Shown piece by piece: positions 17,907 to 26,460 of a stretch of 64,000 nucleotides of DNA. The position numbers and the translations under genes are program-made. The stretch is from Amycolatopsis pretoriensis (lineage in GTDB: Bacteria; Actinomycetota; Actinomycetes; Mycobacteriales; Pseudonocardiaceae): positions 246,197 through 310,196 of the forward strand of contig NZ_FNUJ01000011.1 of the NCBI RefSeq assembly GCF_900107925.1. The letters are read 5' to 3'. The notes under the pieces were generated by a model. It was not told the origin of the DNA. It saw only the letters and a program-made list of their open reading frames with translations, and searched no databases. The number at the start of each line of letters is the position of its first letter. Positions within the stretch are counted from its first letter, which is position 1.

Positions 17907-18991
17907 GAAGCCTCCAGCGGGATCGCGGCCGAGATCACCGTGCCCTGGCCGGGCGCGGACTCGACGGTCAGCCTGCCACCGAGCTGCTGGGCCCGGACAC
18001 GCATGGCCGGCAGCCCGTGCCCGCGGTTCCCGTCGGAGGGCGCGGCTTCGAGGAACCCCCGGCCGTCGTCGGCGACGTCGAGCACGACCTGGTCGTCGAG
18101 GTAGGTGAGGGTGAGGACGACGTGCCCGGCGGCCGCGTGCTCGCGCGCGTTGGCCAGCGCGCCCTGGGCGATCCGCACCAAAGTGGACTGGACGCGCTCT
18201 GGAAGCGGCGGCTCGGCGCCGTCGACGCGGACTTCGACCGGCACCCCGGCCCGGCCGGCCACGGCCCGCAACGCCTCTTCCACCGTGGCGCCGGCGAGGT
18301 CGGCGGGCGCCAGGTCCTGCACGAGCCGCCGCGCTTCGGACAGGTTGGCCGCGCCGACGCGCTCGGCGGCGCGCAAGTGCTCGCGGGCCAGCTCGGGCCG
18401 GTCCCAAGCCTGGTCGGCGGCCTGCAGCAGCATCGCCTGGCTGGACAGGCCCTGCGCGAGCGCGTCGTGGATTTCCCGCGACACGCGGCCGCGTTCGGCC
18501 AGCACGCCCGCGCGTCGCTCCGACTCGCGCAGCCGCTCGGCCTGGCGGCGCATGTAGGTGATCACCGCGGCGGTGACCACGGCGATCGCGATCGGCACGA
18601 TGGTGAGATTGGGGTCGAAGCCGTCGGCGAGCCGGTTCTGCGAGACGACCACCAGCGCCGTGATCACCCCGACCAGCGCTAGGGCCTGCCCGGTGGGCAG
18701 CGTGCGCAGGCCGGTGACCAGCAGCGGGATCGCCGACCACGCGAAGCTGGGGGCGAGCACCACCAGCACCACCCAGAGCGCCAGCACCACGGTCAGCCAG
18801 GCGAGGTGCCGGTCCACGAACAGGCCGGCGCCGTACGCGACGACCAGCGCCCCGGTGAACGCGATCACCCACGGCGCCAGGGGGTTGCCGTCGTGGCGCG
18901 TGAGGAACCGGACGGCCGAGGCGAGCACCAGCAGGAAGAACGCCGAGTGCATGGCCGCGGCCAGCCACCTCGCGTCTTTCATGCCGTCCAT
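17903..18991 (-). CDS. Sensor histidine kinase, HisKA_3 type (SenS-like by context)
   Basis: 362-residue membrane histidine kinase. Five or so hydrophobic segments fill residues 10-155 with almost no extracytoplasmic loop domain. The dimerisation/phospho-acceptor helix has the H-box REIHDALAQGLSSQ. The HATPase part shows ALANAREHAAAG (N-box), DVADDGRGF (G1) and GHGLPAMRVRAQQ. ATG 18991 follows GGAG by 5 bases. A five-segment sensor without a ligand domain fits sensing through an external partner protein such as the secreted HbpS-like product encoded divergently. Confidence 0.88.
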   Translation of the reverse strand: MDGMKDARWLAAAMHSAFFLLVLASAVRFLTRHDGNPLAPWVIAFTGALVVAYGAGLFVDRHLAWLTVVLALWVVLVVLAPSFAWSAIPLLVTGLRTLPTGQALALVGVITALVVVSQNRLADGFDPNLTIVPIAIAVVTAAVITYMRRQAERLRESERRAGVLAERGRVSREIHDALAQGLSSQAMLLQAADQAWDRPELAREHLRAAERVGAANLSEARRLVQDLAPADLAGATVEEALRAVAGRAGVPVEVRVDGAEPPLPERVQSTLVRIAQGALANAREHAAAGHVVLTLTYLDDQVVLDVADDGRGFLEAAPSDGNRGHGLPAMRVRAQQLGGRLTVESAPGQGTVISAAIPLEAS

Positions 18992-19149
18992 GCTGGCTCC
19001 TTCCTCGTCCGGCACCAGCGTCGACCCGGCCCGGAGGCCGCGCATCAGCCGATCGGATGACCCCGGTGTCAGCCGGGACGACGACCGGAACCACCCGGTT
19101 CCGGGCTGAAGCTGGAGTCATCGAACCCCTCGCTGACCAGGAGCACACC

Positions 19150-19671
19150 ATGAACTCGACCCGCATCCGCATCGCCGCCGCCGTCGCCGGGCTCGCCGCC
19201 GTCGGCGCGGTTTCGTTCGCCGCCGTCCCGGCCACCGCGGCTCCGGCACCGGCCACGCCCAAGGGCGTCATCCAGACGTCGCACCTGTCGATCGCCGCCG
19301 CTTCGAAGGCCGGGCAGGCCGCGTTGGACGCCGCCGGCAAGGCCGGCCAGCACGTGTCGGTCGCCGTGGTGGACCGCGACGGCAACACGATCCTGACCCT
19401 GCGCGGCGACGGCGCGGGCCCGCAGTCCTACAGCTCGGCGCAGGAGAAGGCGTTCACGGCGGTGTCGTGGAACGCGAAGACGTCCGAGCTGGTCGGCCGC
19501 CTGCAGCAGGCCCCGACGCTGAAGGACATCGACGGGACCCTGTTCCTGGCCGGCGCGGTCCCGGTCACGGCCGGTGGCGCCCCGATCGCCGCGGTGGGGG
19601 TCGCCGGTGCGCCGTCCGGAGCACAGGACGAGGCGTTCGCCCAGGCCGGTGTGGACGCGCTCGGCAAGTAG
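19150..19671 (+). CDS. Secreted HbpS/GlcG-family (DUF336) haem-binding protein
   Basis: 173 residues: a Sec signal peptide (1-30, cleavage near ATAAPAP) followed by a GlcG/HbpS-like domain with the family pattern VSVAVVDRDGNTILTLRGDGAG, then SSAQEKAFTAVSWNAKTSEL. S. reticuli HbpS binds haem outside the cell and modulates the SenS kinase under redox stress. This gene is divergent from a SenS/SenR-like pair 158 bases away, so I infer the same three-part sensor. ATG 19150 has an AGGAG-type site upstream. Confidence 0.82.
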   Translation: MNSTRIRIAAAVAGLAAVGAVSFAAVPATAAPAPATPKGVIQTSHLSIAAASKAGQAALDAAGKAGQHVSVAVVDRDGNTILTLRGDGAGPQSYSSAQEKAFTAVSWNAKTSELVGRLQQAPTLKDIDGTLFLAGAVPVTAGGAPIAAVGVAGAPSGAQDEAFAQAGVDALGK

Positions 19672-19672
19672 C

Positions 19673-20884
19673 GTGTCGATCGTGTTGATCAGTGATGTAC
19701 GCCCCTGGGGCGGCGAGCGCAGCGACGTCGAACTGAGCGGCGGCCGGATCGCGGCGGTCCGGCCGCACTCGCCTTCGGCTCAGGCCACCGTCGAAGGCCG
19801 CGGCCGGTTGCTGTTCCCGGCGTTCAGCGACGTCCACGTGCACCTGGACTCGACGCGGATCGGGCTGCCGTTCCGGCCGCACACCGGCGGCCCGGGTGTC
19901 GTGGCGATGATGACGAACGACCGGGAGAACTGGCGCTCGGCGGAGGTCCCGCTGCCTGCGCGGGTGGCGGGGACCTTGGAACGGATGATCGCCCACGGCA
20001 CAACGCGCGTCCGCAGCTACGCGCAGGTCGACGTCGACTGCCGGTTGGAGAAGCTCGACGCCGTTCTGGCGGCTCGCGAGAAGTTCGCGGACCAGGCCGA
20101 GGTACAGGTGATGGCGTTCGCGCAGGCCGGCATCCTGCGGGAACCCGGCACGCTGGAACTGTTGGACGCGGCGATGCGGTCCGGCGCGACGGTGATCGGC
20201 GGGATCGACCCGTGCACGCTGGACCGCGATCCCAAGGGGCACCTGGACGCGGTGTTCGGCCTGGCCGAGAAGCACCAGGCCGAAGTGGACATCCACTTGC
20301 ACGAGCCGGGCCACCTCGGCCTGTTCTCGACGGACCTGGTCATCGAGCGCGTCCGGGCGCTGGACATGCGCGGCAAGGTGACGATGTCCCACGCGTACGA
20401 CCTGGGCTCGATCTCCGAGTCGGTCAGCCGCCGGGTCATCGACGACTTCGCCGAGCTGGACATCGCGATGACGACGGTGGCGCCGTCGGCGTCGGGTCAA
20501 CTGTCCCTTGTGGACTTAGTGGCTTCGGGTGTCCGGATCGGACTCGGCGAGGACGGCCAGCGCGACTACTGGAGCCCGTACGGCAACTGCGACCTGCTGG
20601 ACCGCACGTGGCAGCTGGCGTTCACCCGCGGCTTCCGCCAGGACTCGCTGGTGGAGCTGGCGCTGGCGGTGGCCACGATGGGTGGCGCGTCGATCATGAG
20701 CCCCTCTGTTGCGCGCTTGGCCGGCATCGACGACCGGCCAGGTCTGGCGGTGGGTGACCGAGCGGACCTCGTGCTGGTGGACGGCGAAACGCCGACGAGC
20801 GCGGTGATGGACCGAGGCAAGGACCGGACGGTCGTCCACAATGGAGTCGTGGTGGCGGACGGCCTGACGGTGCTCAAGCGCTAG
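19673..20884 (+). CDS. Amidohydrolase-superfamily protein (cytosine-deaminase-like)
   Basis: 403-residue metal-dependent hydrolase. The metal ligands are recognisable: H-x-H in FSDVHVHLDSTR, His in VDIHLHEPGH and VTMSHAYDLG, and the catalytic-metal Asp in GLGEDGQRDYWSPYG. The overall pattern resembles CodA-like cytosine/isoguanine deaminases and related cyclic amidohydrolases; the substrate is open. It starts at GTG 19673, two bases after the HbpS-like stop (GTG 19682 is an alternative). It carries a TTA leucine codon at 20516-20518. Its end overlaps the convergent LysR gene by 11 bases. Confidence 0.75.
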   Translation: MSIVLISDVRPWGGERSDVELSGGRIAAVRPHSPSAQATVEGRGRLLFPAFSDVHVHLDSTRIGLPFRPHTGGPGVVAMMTNDRENWRSAEVPLPARVAGTLERMIAHGTTRVRSYAQVDVDCRLEKLDAVLAAREKFADQAEVQVMAFAQAGILREPGTLELLDAAMRSGATVIGGIDPCTLDRDPKGHLDAVFGLAEKHQAEVDIHLHEPGHLGLFSTDLVIERVRALDMRGKVTMSHAYDLGSISESVSRRVIDDFAELDIAMTTVAPSASGQLSLVDLVASGVRIGLGEDGQRDYWSPYGNCDLLDRTWQLAFTRGFRQDSLVELALAVATMGGASIMSPSVARLAGIDDRPGLAVGDRADLVLVDGETPTSAVMDRGKDRTVVHNGVVVADGLTVLKR

Positions 20885-21704
20885 CGAGCAGCGCGGCGAT
20901 GCCGGGTTTGTGCTCGTCGCGCCGCCGCCACGTCATGGTGACGTCGGTGGTCTCGCCGGCGAGCGGAACGGCGACGGCGCCGGGGTGGTCGACCACGGCG
21001 GGCACGAGCCCGCAGCCCATCCCGGCGGCGACGCACCGGCCGAGGGCGGCGAGGCTGCCGACCTCGGTGTCGATGACGGGTCCGTCGAGCCGGTCCAGCA
21101 TTTCCCGGAAGCCGCAGCCCTTGGGTGTCGCGAGGAATCCGACGCCGTCGAGGTCTTCCTTTCGGATCTCTTCCTTCCGCGCCAACGGGTGTCCAGGAGG
21201 GACGATGACGACGAGTGGCACTTCGCCGACCTTCCGGGTGGCGAACGTCGGATCCTGCGGCGCCGCGCCGAACGTGAAGCAAACGTCCATTTCGGACTCC
21301 CGGACACCTTGGTACAGCTCGCCGCGGCCACCCTCCTTCAGGATCAGCTTGACGCGTGGCCACCGCGTCCGGTAGTCGCTGAGGATGCCGGGAACCCAGT
21401 GCGCGCACAGGGTTTCGAGGGCGCCGATGGTCAGGTCGCCGTCGGGTTCGCCGCGTTCGTCGTCGACGGCGGCCTTCGCTTCCTCGACGAGTTCGAGCAC
21501 CTGATCGGCGTACCCTGCCAGGCGTTTCCCGGCGGCGGTGAGCGTCCGGTTGGTCCGGTCGAAGAGCTTGGCGCCGAGTTCGGCCTCGAGGGCCTGGATC
21601 TGTTCGCTGACGCTGGACTGCGCGTAGTGCAGCTCGGCGGCGGCGTGGGTGAGGTTGAGCGTCCGCGCGACGACGCGGAAGGTGCGCAGGTGGCGCAGTT
21701 CCAT
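20874..21704 (-). CDS. LysR-family transcriptional regulator
   Basis: Begins with the classical winged helix MELRHLRTFRVVARTLNLTHAAAELHYAQ and continues into a periplasmic-binding-like inducer domain (GALETLCAHWVPGILSDY; GCGLVPAVVDHPG). At 276 residues it is slightly shorter than most LysR proteins (around 300). ATG 21704 is chosen because GGGGG precedes it by 5 bases and the family usually begins here; ATG 21716 is also possible. It is divergent from the MFS exporter, which is its likely target, and tail-to-tail with the amidohydrolase. Confidence 0.85.
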   Translation of the reverse strand: MELRHLRTFRVVARTLNLTHAAAELHYAQSSVSEQIQALEAELGAKLFDRTNRTLTAAGKRLAGYADQVLELVEEAKAAVDDERGEPDGDLTIGALETLCAHWVPGILSDYRTRWPRVKLILKEGGRGELYQGVRESEMDVCFTFGAAPQDPTFATRKVGEVPLVVIVPPGHPLARKEEIRKEDLDGVGFLATPKGCGFREMLDRLDGPVIDTEVGSLAALGRCVAAGMGCGLVPAVVDHPGAVAVPLAGETTDVTMTWRRRDEHKPGIAALLASA

Positions 21705-21787
21705 GAGGGCCCCCATCGGCGTTCCCGATACCCGCCATCGTAACTCCCTGCTTCCGCCGGTGTCACGGAACGTCCAGGGTTCGTGGT

Positions 21788-23014
21788 GTGGCAAGACTTC
21801 TCACGGGCCTTTCGCTGGGCTACTTCCTGGTCATGCTGGACACGACGATCGTGACGGTGGCGTTGCCGTCGATGTCGGCGTCTTTGGCCGAACAGCAATG
21901 GATTTCCAACGGCTACACCCTGACGTTCGCGGCGTTCCTGCTGACGGCGGGAGCGTGGTCGGACCGCTTCGGCGCCCGCCGCGTGTTCTTCGCGGGTTTG
22001 CTGTCGTTCGGCGCGTTGTCCCTGTTGTCTTCTCTGGCGTTCTCGCCGACGGCGTTGATCGCGCTGCGAGCGTTGCTCGGCGTGGCGGGTGCGCTGCTGG
22101 TGCCGTCCTCGCTGTCGCTGATCGCTTCGGCCTATCCGGTACCCGCCGCCCGCGCGAAGGCGATGGGCGTCTGGGCGGCGGTGAGCGGAACGGGCCTGGT
22201 GGCGGGCCCGCTGCTCGGCGGAGTGCTGACGCAGGCCTTCGGGTGGCGCGCGATCTTCCTGGTGAACGTCCCGGTGGCGTTGATCGCTTCGGTGCTCTGC
22301 CGCTCGGCCCCGGCCACGCCGCCGAAGCCGGGCCGTGTCGACTGGGTGGGGCAGCTGTTAACGGTAGTCGCTTTGTCGACATTGACGTACGCCCTGGTGG
22401 AGTCGGTCTTCTGGGTGCTTTGGGTTTCCTTGGCGGCGGCCGGGGTGTTCGTGGCGTCGCAACGGCGTCCCGACGCGATGCTGCCGGTGTCGTTGCTGTC
22501 CCGGAACCTCCTGGCGGGCGCGATCGTGAACTTCGGCTTGTCGGGCGTGTTGTTCGTGCTGTCGCTGTATTTCCAACAATCGCGCGGGTATTCGCCGTCG
22601 TCGACGGGGCTGGCATTCCTGCCGTTGACGATCCCGACGGCGTTCAACCCGATCTTCACGGGTCGATTGGTGGCCCGGATCGGCTCGCGCGTCCCGGCGA
22701 TCTCGGGTTTCCTGCTGATGGCGTCGGGCGCTTTCCTGCAGGCATTCTTTCCTGCTTCGTCGGTGGTGGCGTTGGCGCTGCTGGGTTTCGGTGTCTCGCT
22801 GGCGATTCCCGCGCTGCTGACGGCCGTGGTTGGCTCGGCACCCCGTGAGCTGGCAGGCATCGCGGGCGGAGCGCTGAACGCGTCTCGTCAGTCGGGTGCC
22901 GTTGTGGGGGTGGCGGTCTTGGGTGCTCTGCTGAACGCGACGACGACCACGACGGCCCTCGCCACGGCCGGCGCGCTCCTTCTCGTCGGCGCTCTTCTGT
23001 TTCCCGGCAGTTGA
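21788..23014 (+). CDS. MFS drug-efflux-type transporter
   Basis: 408-residue major facilitator with about 12 membrane segments. It shows the antiporter motif WSDRFGARRVFF (motif A) and the motif C region GLVAGPLLGGVLTQAFGWRAIFLVN of drug:H+ antiporters. It is shorter than the 14-segment DHA2 proteins it most resembles. The start is GTG 21788. A TTA leucine codon at 22358-22360 would make it bldA-dependent if such control exists here. The LysR gene is divergent with about 80 bases between the starts, so induction by the exported compound is likely. Confidence 0.85.
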   Translation: MARLLTGLSLGYFLVMLDTTIVTVALPSMSASLAEQQWISNGYTLTFAAFLLTAGAWSDRFGARRVFFAGLLSFGALSLLSSLAFSPTALIALRALLGVAGALLVPSSLSLIASAYPVPAARAKAMGVWAAVSGTGLVAGPLLGGVLTQAFGWRAIFLVNVPVALIASVLCRSAPATPPKPGRVDWVGQLLTVVALSTLTYALVESVFWVLWVSLAAAGVFVASQRRPDAMLPVSLLSRNLLAGAIVNFGLSGVLFVLSLYFQQSRGYSPSSTGLAFLPLTIPTAFNPIFTGRLVARIGSRVPAISGFLLMASGAFLQAFFPASSVVALALLGFGVSLAIPALLTAVVGSAPRELAGIAGGALNASRQSGAVVGVAVLGALLNATTTTTALATAGALLLVGALLFPGS

Positions 23015-23015
23015 C

Positions 23016-23039
23016 TGTTTCCTATTCGAACAGGAAACA
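23016..23039. promoter_or_regulatory. Inverted repeat between MFS gene and small peptide gene
   Basis: TGTTTCCT and AGGAAACA (8-bp arms, 8-base spacer) start two bases after the MFS stop codon. No T-run follows, so it may be an operator for the peptide gene about 100 bases downstream rather than a terminator. Confidence 0.45.
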
Positions 23040-23141
23040 GGAAACGCCTTGTTGCTCTCGCTCGTGTGACGAATCCTGGTTGCAGGGCCGGAACTTCCTC
23101 CGGAATCCCTGGTCAAACCCCATTCTCTTGGAGGATTCGTC

Positions 23142-23321
23142 ATGTCCATGCCCAAGAAGCTGGCCAAGATCGCCGGCCCGGTGCTCGCCCTCTGCATCGT
23201 CGCCGCGGCGCCGATCATCGGCTCGACGACGGCATCCGCGGACGGCGGCGGCAGCACCCCGCCGCCGTCGAGCAGCACCCCGCCCCCGGCGGGAACCGAC
23301 GGCAACCCCTGGCACGGGTGA
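23142..23321 (+). CDS. Small secreted peptide precursor (59 aa)
   Basis: 59-residue precursor. GGAGG stands 7 bases before ATG 23142. The N-terminus (MSMPKKLAKIAGPVLALCIV) is a Lys-rich plus hydrophobic Sec signal; cleavage after TTASA would leave a ~27-residue Gly/Ser/Pro tail, DGGGSTPPPSSST and onward, ending NPWHG. Downstream is a strong terminator and then the convergent SARP regulator. I do not recognise a family. The short Pro-rich exported tail could be a signalling peptide or a wall-linked stub. Confidence 0.65.
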   Translation: MSMPKKLAKIAGPVLALCIVAAAPIIGSTTASADGGGSTPPPSSSTPPPAGTDGNPWHG

Positions 23322-23328
23322 CCCGCCC

Positions 23329-23359
23329 ACCGGGCCGGCCCCAACCCGGCCGGCCCGGT
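23329..23359. terminator. Bidirectional terminator hairpin
   Basis: ACCGGGCCGGC and GCCGGCCCGGT form a perfect 11-bp GC stem with a 9-base loop. It lies between the convergent peptide gene (stop 23321) and SARP gene (stop 23424). No T-tract follows, as is common in actinobacteria. Confidence 0.65.
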
Positions 23360-23423
23360 CACGGCGTGGCGCGTTCCTACCAGCCCATTGCCGGCAGCGT
23401 CGCCGCGACCCTGGCCGCCCTGG

Positions 23424-26312
23424 TCACCGCGCGGCGCAGCACTCCAGCGCCGCGCGTTCGGCGCGCACCTCGTCGGCATCGGGCAGTCCAAGCTCGGCGA
23501 ACCCGGCCTCGGCCGCGTCCCAATGCTCGGCGGCCCGATCGTGCTCGCCCATCGCGTGCAGCGTCTGCGCGACCCCGCGGTGCGCCCGGGCCTGGTATGT
23601 CCGGTTCCCGTCCCCGACAGCGAGATCCAACGCCGCCTCGCCCGCCGTCAAAGCGTCCCGCCAGGCCCCACGGGCCAACGCGGTCGCGCCGCGGTCGAGG
23701 TAGAGCTGGGTGCGCAGGTCGGCGTCGGGCACGTTCGCCGCCACCTCGCGCGCCTTGTCGTGGTAGCGCACTGCCTGCGTGAACCGGCCCTGCTTCCGGT
23801 GCACGTTGCCGATGTTGTTCAGCGCATACGCCTCGACGCAGTGGTCGCCGACCTCAGCGGCGTGCCCGTGCGCCTCCGTGTAACTGCCCAATGCCTCCGG
23901 AAGCAGACCGAGATGCTCCTGCACGGACCCCAGGTTGTTCACCGCGTGCGCCAGCCCCTGCACGTGCCCGACCTCGCGCAGCAGCCGCGCGGCCGCCGAG
24001 TGCTGGCGCAGCGCGACGTCGAGGTTGCCGTGCAACTCGTTGAGGTAGCCGAGCATGCTCAGCGCGTGGGCCTCTCCCCGCCGGTCTTCGCTCTGCTCGT
24101 ACTTCTCCAGCGCCGCCTCGAGATGGGCGATCGCCTGCTCGTGCTTGCCCAGCTCCATCGTCGGGATCGCGAGCGCGCACAACGTCGCCGCTTCGCCCCG
24201 CGGGTCGCCGAGCCGGCGCCACTTCGGCAACGCCCGCGCGGCCAGCTCCAAAGCCTGCGCGAGGTGCCCGCGCCGGTCGTTCGCGGTGGCCAGCCGGAGC
24301 AGGACGTGCGCCTGGCCCTGGTCGTTGCCGGGATCGGCCGAGACGGTTTCCCACGCGAGTTCGAGCGTGCCGATCCAGTCTTCGAACTGGTTCGTCGTGT
24401 TGAAGTAGCGCCACAGCAGCACGGCCAGCCGCCAGGTGTGCTCGGGCAGGCCGTGCCGCGCGGCGTACCGGATCGCGGCGACGAGGTTGTCCCGTTCGGC
24501 GACGATCCACCGCAGCCCGGCGGCCTCGTCGGCGAACTCCGGCGTCACCGGGCAGGACCGGCCGGGCGCGGGCAGCTGCGCCTGGTCGAACGGGTACGCG
24601 GCGCCGACCGCGGCCGCCAGCGTGACGAGGTAGAAGTCCAGCAGCCGCACCAAAGCCTGCTCGGACGCCGGTTCGACGGCGGCGAACTCCTTGAGCGGGT
24701 CCAGCATCTGGTACCGCTCCGGCGCGGCCTCCTCGAGCAGGCTGACCTCGTGCAGGTCGTCGAGCAGCGATCGCGCCTCGGCGACGTCGCAGCCGGCAAG
24801 CGCCGCGCCGCCCGGGACGCCGACGTCCGGCCCGGGCAGGCTGCCGAGCAGCCGGAACATGGCGCGCTGGGGCTCGCCGAGCTGCTGGTAGGAGACCCGG
24901 ACGGCGGCGATGCCGTCGTCCTCGCCCCAGGGGCCGTCTTCTTCGAGCAGGTGCAGCAGGTGCTCCAGCGGCCACCGCTCGTGCCGCCGGAACAGCGCGG
25001 CGGCCACCCGGATCGGCATCGGCAGGTAACCGCAGCGCTTGACGACCAACGCGACGTCGGCCGCCCGCCCGCGCACCCGCGCCGGGCCGGTCAGCGCGGT
25101 GAACAGCTCGGCGGCTTCGTCCGGCGGCAGCGGCGAAAGCCGGACCGGCTCACCGACGTCTCCCATGTGCCGGCTGGTGACGACGGCCAGGCAGCCGTCC
25201 GCCTCGGGCAGCAGCGCCCGGACCTGCTCCGGCGACGCGGCGTTGTCCAGCACGACCAGCGTGCGCGTGCCCCACAGCGTCGTCTGGTAGAGCGTGGCCT
25301 TCCGGCCGACGGTGGCCGGGATCTGTTCGGCGGGCACGCCGAGCTCGACCAGCAGCTCGGTGAGCGCGTCGCCGACGCTGGTCTCGGAGACGCCGGGCGT
25401 GAAGCCGTTGAGGCGGGCCAGCAGCTGCCCGTCGGGGAAGCGGTCACGCAGCCGGTGCGCCGCCTCGATGGCGAGGCCGGTCTTGCCGACGCCGGGGGCG
25501 CCGCTGACCCAGACCGCTCTCCGGCCGGCCGCGGCGGCCGCCTCGATGGTCGCGAGTTCGGTGGCGCGCCCGGTGAACCCGCCGGGCCGCGACGGCAGCG
25601 AGCTGGGCGGTTCGCCGTGCTCGGCGCGCGCGGCGAGGTTGCGCAGCACGGGACCGGGCGCCATCCGCAGCTCGCCGAGGGCGGCCCGGGTGCTCTGGAA
25701 CACGCGCAGCGCGCCGACCTGGTCACCGCCGGCGAGCAGGGCGCGCATGAGGAGCCCGGCGTGCTTCTGGCTGGCCGGATCGGACCGCACGAGCGGCCGC
25801 AGCCGGTCGCGCGCCGAGCGGTGGTCGCCGGTGTCCAGCTCCAGCTCGGCGAGGTCCCCGACGGCGTCGGGCAGCGTCTCCTCGGGGACCACGACCTCCG
25901 GCCCGCCGACGCGGTCGATGTCGATGTCCTCGAGGAACCGCCCCCGCCACAGCCCGACGGCCTCCCGCAGCAGCTCGATCTTCCGCCGCGGGTCATCGGC
26001 CCGGCCGGCCTCGGCGCGCAGCCGTTCGAACCGGACGGTGTCGAGCTGGTCGTCACCGATCCGCAGGAGGTAGCCGGTAGGGGTGGTCTCGATGCTCACG
26101 CCGACGTCGCGCAAACGTTTGACGTAGCCGCGGACCAGGGTGGGTTTCGTTTCCCGGCCGGTCCAGACGATCTCGGTGAGCCGGGCGGTCGACACCGGCT
26201 TGTTCGCGTTCAGAAGCAGCACGACGAGGACGAACCGCTGCTGCTGGTCACCCAGCGGCACCGGCGCGCCGTCGTGCCATGCCTCCAGCGGGCCGAGCAT
26301 CCGGAACTCCAC
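23424..26312 (-). CDS. SARP/AfsR-type regulator (OmpR HTH-BTAD-NB-ARC-TPR)
   Basis: 962-residue multidomain activator. Residues 1-90 are an OmpR-like winged helix; about 95-235 a bacterial transcriptional activation domain; about 250-560 an NB-ARC STAND ATPase with Walker A GAPGVGKTGLA and Walker B TLVVLDNAA; the rest is a tetratricopeptide array (for example AYALNNIGNVHRKQGRFTQAVRYHDKA). This is the AfsR plan: DNA binding gated by nucleotide state and TPR-bound signals, usually governing secondary metabolism. GTG 26312 has GGGGAGG close upstream. Targets are not evident from neighbours; the small exported peptide converges on it. Confidence 0.9.
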   Translation of the reverse strand: MEFRMLGPLEAWHDGAPVPLGDQQQRFVLVVLLLNANKPVSTARLTEIVWTGRETKPTLVRGYVKRLRDVGVSIETTPTGYLLRIGDDQLDTVRFERLRAEAGRADDPRRKIELLREAVGLWRGRFLEDIDIDRVGGPEVVVPEETLPDAVGDLAELELDTGDHRSARDRLRPLVRSDPASQKHAGLLMRALLAGGDQVGALRVFQSTRAALGELRMAPGPVLRNLAARAEHGEPPSSLPSRPGGFTGRATELATIEAAAAAGRRAVWVSGAPGVGKTGLAIEAAHRLRDRFPDGQLLARLNGFTPGVSETSVGDALTELLVELGVPAEQIPATVGRKATLYQTTLWGTRTLVVLDNAASPEQVRALLPEADGCLAVVTSRHMGDVGEPVRLSPLPPDEAAELFTALTGPARVRGRAADVALVVKRCGYLPMPIRVAAALFRRHERWPLEHLLHLLEEDGPWGEDDGIAAVRVSYQQLGEPQRAMFRLLGSLPGPDVGVPGGAALAGCDVAEARSLLDDLHEVSLLEEAAPERYQMLDPLKEFAAVEPASEQALVRLLDFYLVTLAAAVGAAYPFDQAQLPAPGRSCPVTPEFADEAAGLRWIVAERDNLVAAIRYAARHGLPEHTWRLAVLLWRYFNTTNQFEDWIGTLELAWETVSADPGNDQGQAHVLLRLATANDRRGHLAQALELAARALPKWRRLGDPRGEAATLCALAIPTMELGKHEQAIAHLEAALEKYEQSEDRRGEAHALSMLGYLNELHGNLDVALRQHSAAARLLREVGHVQGLAHAVNNLGSVQEHLGLLPEALGSYTEAHGHAAEVGDHCVEAYALNNIGNVHRKQGRFTQAVRYHDKAREVAANVPDADLRTQLYLDRGATALARGAWRDALTAGEAALDLAVGDGNRTYQARAHRGVAQTLHAMGEHDRAAEHWDAAEAGFAELGLPDADEVRAERAALECCAAR

Positions 26313-26460
26313 GCAGCCTCCCCGGCGTCAGCTTGCTTTCCCCGATTGATGTCGCGCAATCGGCCGTTGGAGTTTCGGTAATCCGCATTTCTTGCACGTT
26401 CGATACACACCGGGTTGCGAGGCTTCCGCCGGTCGAATCAGGGGTGAAGGAGAAACCGGT

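Noticed and set aside
23388..26381. Plus-strand frame opposite the SARP gene
   Set aside because: Low-complexity shadow; the SARP protein has all expected domains.
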